Shown here: one piece after another, positions 20,991 to 31,225 of the stretch
Layout of the letters: every line of letters starts with the position of its first letter
Numbering within the stretch: the stretch's first letter is position 1
From: Tillus elongatus
Taxonomy: Eukaryota; Arthropoda; Insecta; Coleoptera; Cleridae
DNA: 64,000 nucleotides
NCBI GenBank assembly: GCA_964006375.1
Contig: OZ023269.1
Location: 60,646,968 to 60,710,967, forward strand
Direction: 5' to 3'
Program-made: the position numbers and the translations under genes
The notes under the pieces: model-generated
Told to the model about the DNA's origin: nothing
Seen by the model: only the letters and a program-made list of their open reading frames with translations
The model's database searches: none

Positions 20991-23788
20991 AATAAGGCAC
21001 TCCCTCCACGCGGCAGGAGACGAGAGCCACCTAACACGCCGCCTTTTTATTTTTGATAGACGCTCCAATATGAAATTTCTAATCGACTCTGGAGCGGATA
21101 TTTCAGTTATTCCACCCACTCACGACCAACGGAAATTTCAATCGAAACGTACCTTGTATGCTGCAAACGGAACCCCTATTCATACCTATGGCGAACAACT
21201 ATTAGATTTGGATCTAGGTTTACGCCGTAGGTTCTGCTGGCCCTTCACACTTGCCGATATCAAGCCACCAAATATAGGCGTTGATTTCCTAACAGAGTTT
21301 GCTTTACTTGTGGATATGAAACATAGACGTTTAATCGATACAAAGACAAACCTCTCTAAGACCGGTGCTAACCCACCACCAGGAATTAATTCTAAAATTC
21401 ATCTTGTAGACCCGACACACCAGTACTTCAAATTGCTACAACAATTTCCTGACCTTTTTAAGGAAACTTCTTCTAGCAACCTTCCAGAGGTTGAGTTCTT
21501 CCATACTATAAGTACGGAAGGACCACCTGTCACTGCAAAAGCTACAAGATTGCCCCCGAAAAAGCTAGCTTAAGCAAAGCTAGAATTCCAGCACATGATA
21601 AACTTGGGAATTTGTAGACCCTCAAAAAGTCCATGGTCAAGCCCCCTCCACATGGTGCAAAAAAAGGATGGCTCATGGAGACCATGTGGGGATTATGGAG
21701 CACTAAACGCTAAAACCATCCCAGACAAATATCCCATTCCAAATTTGCAGGATTTTAATGCCCAGTTAGAAGGCAAACGTATTTTTTCAAAATTAGATAT
21801 AATTCGCGCTTTCCATCACATCCCAGTAGCACCTCAAGATATTCCCAAAACAGCAGTCATAACTCCATTTGGGTTATTCGAATTTGTTAAAACCCCATTT
21901 GGCCTTCGTAATTCAGCACAAACATTTCAAAGATATTTACATTCAATTTTAAGACATCTTGACTTTGCCTACTCCTATCTTGACGATATTCTCGTTGCAT
22001 CAGCCTCTGAAAAAGAACATCAAGAGCATCTAGCAAAACTTTTTTAGGCACTTCAAGACAACGGCATCCGTATTAATTTATCTACATGTGAATTTGGAGT
22101 GGCCGAAATTTCATTTTTAGGTTTTCGTGTAAATAAATCTGGATTATTTCCACTTCCTGAACGCATCAAAGCTATTACCGACCTACCTCTTCCCGATGCC
22201 ATTGAAAAACTCAGAAGATTTCTAGGTCTCATTAATTTCTACCGTCGTTCTCTTCCACGTGCTGCGGAAATTCAACAACCACTATTCGACCTCTGCCAGA
22301 TTCCCAAAAAACGCGACAAACGTAAAATCGAGTGGACTCCTCAGACTCGAGAAGCATTCGAACGTTTGAAAGAGGCACTAAAAATGCTACACTAATAGCT
22401 CATCCGTCTTCTTCGCTACCACTGATTATCCATGTCGATGCTTCTGATTATGCCGTAGGCGCTTTCCTCCAACAACTACGTGATCAAACACTAGAACCCC
22501 TAGGTTTCTACTCTAACAAGCTTACTTCAGCCCAAAAATCTTACAGCACCTACGATCGCGAACTTCTAGCCGCTTATCAGGCAGTTAAATACTTTAGATA
22601 TACCCTAGAAGGTCGCCATTTCACCATTTATACGGACCACAAACCTTTGACATACGCTTTTGAACAACGCGTCGATAAAGTATCTCCAAGGCAACTACGA
22701 CATTTAGACTTCCTAGGTCAATTTACCACAGACATTCGCTACATACCAGGTCCTACAAACATTCCCGCAGACTATTGTTCTCGCATTGAAACAATTTCAC
22801 TTTCTTCCACTGTGTCACTCCAAGAAATTGCGCAAGCTCAGTCATCTTGTGAGGAACTCAAACACCTTCTGCAGTCTAAATCTTCCTCATACAAATTTCA
22901 AAACATGCCTCTTGACAACTGACAACGGATTGAATCTTATTTGCGATTCTTCTTCAAAGAAACTTCGCCCATTCATTCCACTCGAATTTCGCCGACAGAT
23001 TTTCGATTCTATCCACAATTTATCTCACCCAGGCATATCAGCTTCAGTCGATCTGGTCCAGGATAGATTTTGTTGGCCCAAATTGAAACGCGATGTATCT
23101 CTTTGGTCTAAAACTTGCATTCCCTGCCAGAAAGTCAAGATATGGAGACACACTTCCAGTGCCATTGGACAATACACCCCAGCCATGAGAAGATTCTCGC
23201 ATATAAATGTTGACATTGTGGGACCATTACCACCATCACAAGGTCAACGCTATCTGTTAACAATAATAGACAGATTTTCTCGATGGCCCGAAGCAATTCC
23301 ATTGTCAGATATTACAGCAGAAACAGTAGCGAACACTATTTTATCATGCTGGATCTCTCGTTTCGGTGTTCCGCAATACATCACCACAGACAGAGGTAAA
23401 CAATTCGATTGCCACCTTTTCACACACCTCACTAAAACAGTAGGTGCAGACCACATCATGACCACAGCTTACCACCCAGCAGCAAATGGTGTAATCAAGA
23501 GATGGCATAGAGTTCTGAAACAGGCCTTGAAAGCTCATATGGACGAAAACTGAGTCGCTCAATTGCCAATTGTGTTACTAGGACTCAGATCGTACATAAT
23601 TCCAGAATATCGCTCAACACCCGCTGAAATAGTCTACGGAGATTCAATCAAACTTTCCACCGACTTTTTCAACAGCACACAAGCTCATGATGTTCCACCA
23701 CTTATATCTCAGCTGAAAGAAGACATAAGGAAACTTCGACCAGTACCTTTTAAACATAATACTGCAAAAAAAGGTATTTGTCCATTAG

Positions 23789-23830
23789 AAAGGAGCTTCC
23801 ATAAGCTTAGGAGCTTATGGAAGCTCCTTT
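23789..23830. repeat. Perfect 19-bp hairpin in Gypsy 1 pol
   Basis: AAAGGAGCTTCCATAAGCT (23,789-23,807), loop TAGG, then its exact complement to 23,830. It causes a frame change between the integrase core and C-terminal domain, and looks like a local inverted duplication. Confidence 0.92.
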
Positions 23831-24009
23831 TGTTTTTGTTCGCATTGATATTCCGCGAAAAACCCTCGAACCAGTTTATGACGGCCCCTTTGAAGTGTTA
23901 TCCCGAACTGACAAAGTCTTCAAAATCAAGAAATCACACGGAGAAGAGACAATTTCTGTTGACCGTCTTAAGCCCGCATTCATTCTTTGTGAAAACGAAC
24001 AGACAACTT

Positions 24010-24135
24010 TCCAGCCTCAGAGACATCCCAGTAAAACTGAAAGTGACAGTGAAAGTCCAACACCTAGTGAAACTGAAAGTGACAGTGAAAGTCCAACACC
24101 TAGTCAAACTGAAAGTGACAGTGAAGTTCCCGTTC
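24010..24135 (+). repeat. Short tandem repeat in pol tail
   Basis: About three copies of a 39-bp unit encoding TESDSESPTPS-type peptide, an acidic Ser/Glu-rich spacer at the C-terminus of the integrase polyprotein. Confidence 0.85.
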
Positions 24136-24207
24136 CCGTTCAAACTACACGCCATGGACGTAGAGTTCGATTTCCACGAAGATACTTGAACTAATAGCGT
24201 TGCCACT

Positions 24208-24219
24208 GAGAGGGGAGTA
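24208..24219 (+). other. Polypurine tract of Gypsy 1
   Basis: GAGAGGGGAGTA lies directly before the 3' LTR (TGTGGCGG), the expected primer for plus-strand synthesis. Confidence 0.85.
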
Positions 24220-24585
24220 TGTGGCGGTGGTTCCGACCGCAGTGTTTCCGTCAACACTACTCTATGTTTCTGCATAAATACTCTTGACAGTTAAACGTTG
24301 CGTTACGTTATGCTACAGCCAGCTGTCAAGAACCACGGCATATAAGAGACACCAGGCGATCTCTCTCTCTCTCTCTCTCTCTTCTCTACCAACGCTACAG
24401 TGAACACACGTCCTCCACGCTCGGTCAGTTATCTGCTATGTACTCGTGTACTGTTGTAATTGTTATTATATCATAAAGTGTATTATAGTTAAATGTATCA
24501 TATAGTTTATTCAGTTAGTGAAGTAATAAAGTTATATTAAATGTTTACGTATGGATTTAATATCAACAAGTGTAATTAACTTCCA
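24220..24585 (+). repeat. 3' LTR of Gypsy 1
   Basis: Matches the 5' LTR nearly base for base, with a longer CT run near 24,365. It is followed at once by the target duplication TAGATTT. Confidence 0.95.
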
Positions 24586-24974
24586 TAGATTTGTATTATG
24601 AGAATTTGGTTTTTTATTTAGTGTTTACTAAAAAAATTTTGTTTTGTGGTTCATAAAATACATGCTAACACTTTTTAGAAGTTTGCATTTACCTACACAG
24701 TTGGAATTTATTTTTAGTTTTAGTACTACATTAAATATATATTAAATTTTTTAGAAACTTCTATTTATGCATATATTTAGAATTCATTTTTTTTATAATA
24801 TATGAGAATTTTGTATTTTTCTTCATTTACTGAAAATGTTATAGTTTTTTATGTTGTATAAAATATATATTTCCATTTCTAGAAGTTCATCTGTTGTTTT
24901 TATTGTCCTATTCATTTTTTTTTTATAAATATTTTAGGCTCAAGTCAGATGCGGATTGAGTTTACTATTACCAA

Positions 24975-24978
<4 letters not shown>

Positions 24979-25051
<73 letters not shown>

Positions 25052-25067
25052 TTATTTATTTATTTAT
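24979..25067. repeat. (TA)n followed by (TTTA)n
   Basis: About 69 bp of TA, then five TTTA units, inside the right half of the palindrome-rich DNA transposon. Confidence 0.95.
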
Positions 25068-25394
25068 GTATATAATTTACATGACAGCCACGAAGTATGA
25101 ATTATATACTGGGAATATATCATATGACATCTCAAGTACATTATTGAATTACATGCTAGAGATGAGTCTAGATACATTATTGAAATATTAGTAAGTACAT
25201 ATCCTTAACAGCACAGGCGATGTCTCCAGCATGTTAAGCAGTCATGTCCCTGCGATGTATTGTCAATGTTGGCAGTTGCTGACATTTCCTAGCTCTGGTA
25301 ACTTGCATAGACCTTACAAAGTACATCTCTGCGATGTTCAATGTTGCGCTGTTACATGCAAAATACATGCTTGTTATGTAGTTGTGCTGCCTGG

Positions 25395-26256
25395 ATAACC
25401 AGCCACATCGATCGCTTATATTTGTTGACCTTGTTAAGTCGGTAATCCCGTTGTCACCAATTAACAGTGTCAACAACGTAAAATTTTAAGCATTAAGAGC
25501 AGGAAAACTACATAATTGTTGAGGGTCCCAACGCTACTAGGCTGTTGAGACGATGTTCAGTTTGCCAAACACGTTAATTTTGCAACTCACAAAAGGACCC
25601 GTTTTGCGAAAGCGAGGCGAAATTTAACGGTTTAATCTTTAAAAATGTGAAATTTGAAAATATATTAAAATAGAAATATTAGGTCCACTTTCCAAAACAT
25701 CTAGGGGAAATAGTTATTTGGTACTTACTAAAGACTACTTTGCTAAGTGAAGCTCAAGCCAGAGCTAAGACTTGTGTTTCCATTGAAATACATTTCTACT
25801 AACGGCAAAATTCCAAGTATGAAATGTATAGCCCTCTTATGAAAATTTTGTAAATTAGCGAGACTTAAGCACCTTCCCCTGTATCTGCAAGCGGCGTAAT
25901 TGAGCATTGAAACAGAAGATTTTTAGAACAATGTATTTTTGTTTAAATAGATGTTAGTAAGATTCAAATTCCGGCGGGCATTTACCATTATACCCATTTG
26001 GTTACTCTAAATCAGTCGGTAGTTAATGTGCATTTACTGTTTGAAATTTTTCTTTTTAAAATGCAAAGCAAGATATTTAGAAAAAACATTAAATAACAAT
26101 TAACCCCTACTGACTGTGGTTTAATAAAGGAGAATATTCTGAAGTTACACTAATTTTCACTTGTTAGTTTCAAACTGATGGGAACACTTGAATCATTTAG
26201 ATTTATAAAAAGTAACATAAAAATAACTAGTTAGGAGGACATGCTCAATAACTTAC
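25395..26256. other. Spacer without a recognised gene
   Basis: About 860 bp with no coding frame or repeat I can support. If the exons at 26,257-26,561 are real, this would be intron or downstream sequence. Confidence 0.5.
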
Positions 26257-26561
26257 AGTAAGCTGTAGAAACAACCATTGAATCGACGGAATTGCTTCGG
26301 TCAGGAATAACCGTTTGTTCTGAATAATTATTGCAATAATATGCTGGGTGCTCCAGTTTTACGTTATTTACATTAGGCTGAGGTTCCGTCAGATCATGCA
26401 GTATTGATGCTGAAAATATGTCACAGTTATTCGAACAATACGTTTAAAATAAAACTTACATTTACATTTTGACAGCTTCCACAGCTCTCTCGATGAAAAT
26501 ACCCCGGTTGCTAATATAATGTCGTTACATATGACTCCATTGTAAGGATTGTGGTTGTATC
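26257..26561 (-). CDS. Two candidate exons of an unrecognised host gene
   Basis: On the minus strand, exon A is 26,561-26,460 (102 bp), preceded by an ATTTTCAG acceptor and followed by a GTAAGT donor. Exon B is 26,409-26,257 (153 bp), preceded by ATATTTTCAG and followed by GTAAGT. The intron is 50 bp. Both exons are phase 1 at both ends and open in the same frame across the splice. Peptides include YNHNPYNGVICNDIILATGV, SSRELWKLSKCK, LHDLTEPQPNVNNVKLEHPA and QTVIPDRSNSVDSMVVSTAY. I do not recognise the family and found no further exons by eye, so the gene may be partial or disrupted by the surrounding insertions. Confidence 0.42.
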
Positions 26562-26796
26562 CTGAAAATAATCATGTTCGTCAACAATGGTCTTACAATG
26601 ATGCTATTTATATATTTTTTCAGCTACAAACAACTTGTCTTACTGACCCTTATTTTTTCTTTCTTCTTCTTTTTTGTTATTGTTGTTATAGCAAACTCCA
26701 CTTAGAATTTCTGAAATTAAAAATAATTCAGATTTAGTCCAGGGAAACATAAATGTTTGCTAATAATGATAATATTGTTTGCAGGTCTATGTAATC

Positions 26797-27065
26797 CCAT
26801 ACAGCACAGGATATTCTCAGAAAATTCTCACAATGTGGGAACGTTCTTTTTGCAGAATATTTGTTTCGGAATGTTCTAATAACATTTGTGGAATTTCAAA
26901 GTACCGTCTTGAATATTTTAAGTACATCCATTCAATCACATCCTAAGAACATTATTTATCAATATACTGAGAATATACTTTTAGATCATTATTCAGAATA
27001 TTCGCTCAGAATGTGCTAGAGACGTCCCTATAATATTATAAATAACTTTAGGATTTAATGAAAAT
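26797..27065. repeat. Subterminal palindrome cluster, left copy
   Basis: Begins AGCACAGGATATTCTCAG and contains many near-palindromes of AGAATATTCTCAGAACATTC type. The same pattern in inverse orientation lies at 49,915-50,190 and ends CTGTGCTGTCTGAG. The two may be the ends of one DNA transposon that has swallowed the intervening nested insertions, or simply two members of a family. Confidence 0.5.
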
Positions 27066-27301
27066 ATTGATAATAATAATGAGTATGGTAGGGTAGGTAT
27101 AGCGGTAAGAATTCTAATACACCTTATAATAAGTAACTATTTTGCATGTTTAATTATGTTACCAGTAAGATTAATTTACTCAATAATGCGCTAATATAAT
27201 ATACTACAATTACGTTTTGAAAATTTAATAATTTATTTTTGTTAACTAGAAATATAATATAATACTAATTATTTCATATATAAGTGATTAAGGTATTCCT
27301 A

Positions 27302-27367
27302 AACCAAGGGTTGCGGTGCTACCGGGGCGGCAAGGCCGCGGACGAGCCCTGAGGGAACAAAAAAAAA
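27302..27367 (+). mobile_element. Free-standing A-tailed micro-retroposon
   Basis: 66 bp of GC-rich sequence (GGGGCGGCAAGGCCGCGGAC, then GAGCCCTGAGGGAAC) ending in a run of A. It is flanked by perfect 11-bp duplications AGGTATTCCTA at 27,291-27,301 and 27,368-27,378. It is related to the insert at 5772-5836. The duplication and A-tail show retroposition of a very short RNA; the source RNA is unknown. Confidence 0.85.
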
Positions 27368-27463
27368 AGGTATTCCTATATTGACAAACTATAGATGAAA
27401 CATTTGCACAATCTTAATGAAAACTAACCTTTTTACACTCTGATTTGATGGCTTTGAGGAATG

Positions 27464-29783
27464 TGTTACACCTGCCTTGCGCGAAAGATTAGAGGGATGA
27501 AACAGAGACAAATATAGACGACAAAGAAGGCTGTGACCTGGTACTGAGGCGGTGTAATTACACCGGTTAGCGCATGTAAAGCAAGAGACTGGGCATGGGC
27601 ACAAAAGGAAGCACACTCCAGCCTGAGGAGGCGCCAGTGGCTTACCGCTTAAGCCAGAAAGCTCTTGTATTCTGTTCAAGAAGCTCACGAACCCTGAAAT
27701 TAAACTGACAAGGGATAATAAGCGTAAACAACGCGTAATGAAAAAGGAAATAATCAATAACCCACTGTTGTTACTCTATGGTAGCTAACATCGCGTGTTA
27801 CGTACTCTATGGCCTATGAGAAGACACGGTGTATGGTAGATCCTTTGCACCAATGATTTGTACCAGCTGACATAATACTACAAAATGTCACGTCAAATCA
27901 AATCTAACGAAATGTCACTCATATTAATATATCTGATATCTAACCACAAAAAAATCAAGAGACAGCCTGAATTTATGAAAGTTAAAGTTACACAAAACAT
28001 TGATAAAACGCTGAAATATGGTATTGATTTCTGTTTAAAGAAAGGGAGACAACAGGTTAGTAAATAAAAGAGGGAGTAATACGCTATAAAGCCTTTGTTT
28101 AATGACCTTTAACACATTTATGTAATCTTAAAGTGAAAAGTAATTTACAATTATGTATTGTTTATGCATGTTTACAGGTGGCAATATTTATTTATCTCTC
28201 GCTCATGCATATACGGTCGACTTACACATGTGTCAATATAATGGAGATATCTACACAGAGGAAGGTGTGAGTAATGTAAGATCTCACTCCTAGAAATGTA
28301 ATCTTCAACACTTAATCTAATTAGGTACAATGTATTTACGTAAGTACTAATGATCATTAAAATGACTTAGTTAATTGTTGGCAAAGAGTTTTAAAGGAAC
28401 GTTAAAAGGATAAAGTGATTAAGTATCTACATGTGCATTTTGACTATTCGCTAATGAGTAACCGTCCCTAGTTTTAGATGGCTGTACACAAAATTAATAA
28501 TTGTACTTCACTGGTGCAGTATCCTAGTTTCGCAAATTGACTCGATGGGGCATCTAGTGTAGCTGTGTGACCTGAGACGGACCTCTAGTGGTCAGGTCAT
28601 GTCATGTCATGTCATGTCATGTCATGTCATGTCATGTCATGTCATGTCAGGTCAGGTCAGGTCAGGTCAGGTCAGGTCAGGTCAGGTCAGGTCAGGTCAG
28701 GTCAGGTCGGGTCGGGTCGGGTCAGGTCAGGTCATGTCATGTCATGTCATGTCATGTCATGTCAGGTCAGGTGAGGTCAGGTCAGGTCAGGTCAGGTCAG
28801 GTCAAGTCAGGTCAGGTCGGGTCGGGTCGGGTCAGGTCAGGTCAGGTCAGGTCGGGTCAGGTCAGGTCGGGTCGGGTCGGGTCGGGTCGGGTCAGGTCAG
28901 GTCAGGTCAGGTCAGGTCAGGTCAGGTCAGGTCAGGTCAGGTCAGGTCAGGTCAGGTCAGGTCAGGTCAGGTCAGGTCAGGTCAGGTCAGGTCAGGTCAG
29001 GTCAGGTCAGGTCAGGTCAGGTCAGGTCAGGTCAGGTCAGGTCAGGTCAGTCAGGTCAGCAAGCTGGTGAATCGAGTACTGCTGCCGGATATCCAGTGGT
29101 GGAGCAGCAACAGGGGAAGATTGAGGAGGAAGGTGATATTAACGGGAGAATAGTGAAACAGTGAGATAGTGTAGTGTCAATGAAAACGCAATCAAAGTGA
29201 ACAGTAGTGTTCTATGGTACATAAGACAAGGCGAAAGGGAAGATGCAAAAGGAAAGGGGTGAATCGAAGGAAAATATTCAAAAGGAAGGAAAGGGAAAAA
29301 ACCTAAAATGTTTTAATTGTTAAAGTTTACTGACCTCTTGGAGTGTTTTTGTTCCTTTTTGTGGCGACTACAATGTTAAAGCTGATTTTTCTGGTTTGGA
29401 CGACTTTACTTCACATGGCCAAAGTAACAGATCCCATGAAGGTTTGGTTATATCACAAAAATAGTGTACTACCAAAAGAGAAAAACCCTTTGCTTATGTA
29501 GAATGTGTCCTTCAATTGACCAAAAACTTTCAGAACAGCATTTACTACCTTTGACCATGCAGTGAAAAGTGAAAGTTTCTTATCTGTCCTTTATCAAAAT
29601 TAAAAATTCCACAATTGTTCAAAGAGAAAATGAATATATCAGAAAATGATATATTGACAGTTGATTAGTCAGATGTCAACCAAATTCTTTAAAGCAAAAT
29701 GGAAGCAGAATCTAATGATAAGAGGGTGATTGTTTGGTTATAAATTTTTGTTTTGAATTTTGTTTGAGTTTTAAAATGTAACA
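27464..29783 (-). repeat. 3' LTR of Gypsy 2, uninterrupted copy
   Basis: 2,320 bp from TGTTACACCTGCC to AATGTAACA. It matches 34,811-36,099 and 46,626-47,152. It is longer than the other LTR because of the pentanucleotide array at 28,588-29,058 and an extra stretch near 29,340-29,420. It preserves the empty target site of the giant foldback at 29,207-29,214. Confidence 0.92.
28588..29058. repeat. Pentanucleotide satellite array, GGTCA type
   Basis: About 470 bp of 5-bp units in blocks of GTCAT, GTCAG and GTCGG variants, roughly 90 copies. The other LTR has only GTGGATCTTTGACAGC at this point, so the array arose within this LTR. The ORFs through it encode Val-Arg-Ser-Gly-Gln repeats and are not genes. 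Confidence 0.97.
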
Positions 29784-29798
29784 TCTCCCCCTTACCCA
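29784..29798 (-). other. Polypurine tract of Gypsy 2
   Basis: Read on the minus strand, GGTAAGGGGGAGA stands immediately before the LTR start TGTTACAT, marking the 3' LTR boundary. Confidence 0.8.
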
Positions 29799-30005
29799 AG
29801 CGAACTTTTCTAGAAAATTTCATGTCAAACTGTGGGAGTTCGGCACCGAACAAACCGTGGGATGTAAGCACATGTGATTGAACGATGGAAAACAGACGAA
29901 GAATCAACCCATGAGGATAAAGACATACAGGGAGAATAAATACATAAAAGGAGAATAAGTACATAGAAACTAGATAAGCATTAAGCTAAACACTTGCCGT
30001 AGTTA

Positions 30006-31219
30006 CTAAGAGGATAAAAAATGAAATTGTGTATTAGGGGTGTATGGTTTTAGGTCTTTGACATTCCATACACCGCGCGTGGTCCCATTACGATCACTTA
30101 ATTCGTATGTCCAAAGCGGAAGTTTTTTATTTATTACAAAAGGACCAACAAACTTAGAATCGAACTTAGCTGTTCTATATTGACCTGCATCGCTCTGTGC
30201 AAAGTTGTGTTTCCATACCTTGTAACCAATCTTATATTGGACATCCCGGTGTCTCAAGTTGTAAGCGTGCCTGCTGCGTTGATAGGCCTTATCCAAACGA
30301 GATCTTACTTCAGAAAACAGTTTTTGTAAATTCGTCACCCTATTTTGAGGGTCTATGTCTGGTATCATGTCAGATGGAGTTGGCAGAACTTTGCCAGCCA
30401 AGATTATTTCTCGACCAAAGTTTATAAAATAAGGTGTGGCCTTGAGAACTTCATGTGTAGATGTCCGAATAGCACAAGCTATCTTCTGTAAGTAAGTTTG
30501 CCAAGCACGGTGATTATCCTTTACATATGCTGAAAGCATAGTTTTTAAAATTCTATGAACAGCATTAGCTTGAGGGTGGAAGTTTGCTGTATGTGAAATC
30601 TTGACATCATAGGTCTGGAATAACTTACGGAAGTTTTTCACTGATGAATTGCCGGCCGTTATCGCAGACCAAAGTCTCTGGTACTCCAAACATTAAGAAT
30701 ACTTGTTATTCCAAGATTTTAACAATCCTGGCTGTTGTCGCCGACCGGACAGGGAAGAACAAACAGAACTTAGTGAAGTAATCCTGCACTGTTAAATATG
30801 CATGTTTCCTGACGTCGACTTAGGAAGGGGACCAACCAAATCAATGCAGATTAATTGCCAATGTCTCTTCACTTCTGGTCTCCTAGAAAGTTGACCAGGT
30901 GGAGCACTCTGCTCAGGCTTAATTTGTGAGCAAATCTCATGCCTTTGACATATTTTGCGATGTCATACCTCATTTTGGGCCAATAATATTTTTCTGCAAT
31001 CCTATGGAAGATTTTATATACTCCTGGATGACCACAAGTAGGAGGATCATGGTGAGACCTAATAATTTCCTTTCGATAGTTTTTAGGAACAACGATAGAC
31101 CAATTGGTCATAGTGGGATCTATGCGGTGAGGAGCAGGCTTCGTCAGTTTAAATAAATGACTGTTTCCAAAATGCCATGAGGGGAATTTATTGGGGTCTA
31201 CTCGTACCTTATCAAACAT
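30006..31219 (-). pseudogene. pol: Gypsy 2 integrase
   Basis: From 31,219 downward the N-terminal zinc region shows SHHDPPTCGHPGVYKIFH and AEKYYWPKMRYDIAKYV, with the following cysteines lost. The core has LICIDLVGPLPKS, a frameshift, YLTVQDYFTKFCLFFPV, LVCDNGRQFIS, then after another frameshift FHPQANAVHRILK, where His stands in place of the catalytic Glu. The C-terminal part shows SRHAYNLRHRDVQYKIGYKV, PFVINKKLPLWTYELSD and GVWNVKDLKPY. Broken by at least three frameshifts. Confidence 0.88.
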
Positions 31220-31225
31220 CCGAGC

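Larger units (their letters stand above)
21070..24194 (+). pseudogene. pol: Gypsy 1 pol: protease, RT, RNase H, integrase
   Basis: Protease at 21,070 on (KFLIDSGADISVIPP). Reverse transcriptase shows CRPSKSPWSSPLHMVQKKDG, KLDIIRAFHHIPV and YSYLDDILVAS. RNase H shows IHVDASDYAVGAFLQQ and IYTDHKPLTYAF. Integrase has the HHCC region (HPGISAS, then CIPCQK) and the core with [10 protein letters not shown] and ITTDRGKQF, but [10 protein letters not shown] carries Lys where the catalytic Glu belongs. In-frame stops lie at 21,571 (TAA), 22,045 (TAG) and 23,551 (TGA). Frameshifts lie near 22,383 (a run of five A) and 22,910. The tail from 23,817 holds the GPY/F-type region and a 13-residue repeat. Confidence 0.92.
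19712..24585 (+). mobile_element. Gypsy LTR retrotransposon 1
   Basis: Complete structure: 359-bp 5' LTR, primer-binding site, gag, protease, reverse transcriptase, RNase H, integrase, polypurine tract and 366-bp 3' LTR. TAGATTT occurs at 19,705-19,711 and again at 24,586-24,592, giving a target duplication of 6-7 bp. The LTRs are nearly identical, so insertion was recent. Gag and pol nevertheless carry four nonsense changes, at least three frameshifts and a mutated integrase glutamate, so it cannot move by itself. Confidence 0.95.
19059..25394. mobile_element. Palindrome-rich DNA transposon split by a Gypsy element
   Basis: The left edge reads CCAGGCAACACAA (from 19,060) and the right edge is its inverse, TTGTGCTGCCTGG (25,382-25,394). 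Just inside both ends lie many short near-palindromes of the form ACATGCTAGCATGTAAC (for example near 19,190-19,260, 19,350, 25,150 and 25,230). Excluding the Gypsy insertion, about 1.45 kb remain and no transposase is seen. Probably a non-autonomous element. No target duplication identified and superfamily undetermined. Confidence 0.5.

Noticed and set aside
28588..29153. 160-184 codon ORFs of Val-Arg-Ser-Gly-Gln repeats; possible CRISPR-like array
   Set aside because: A pure 5-bp tandem repeat leaves several frames open. There are no spacers or repeat-spacer alternation, and the setting is eukaryotic.
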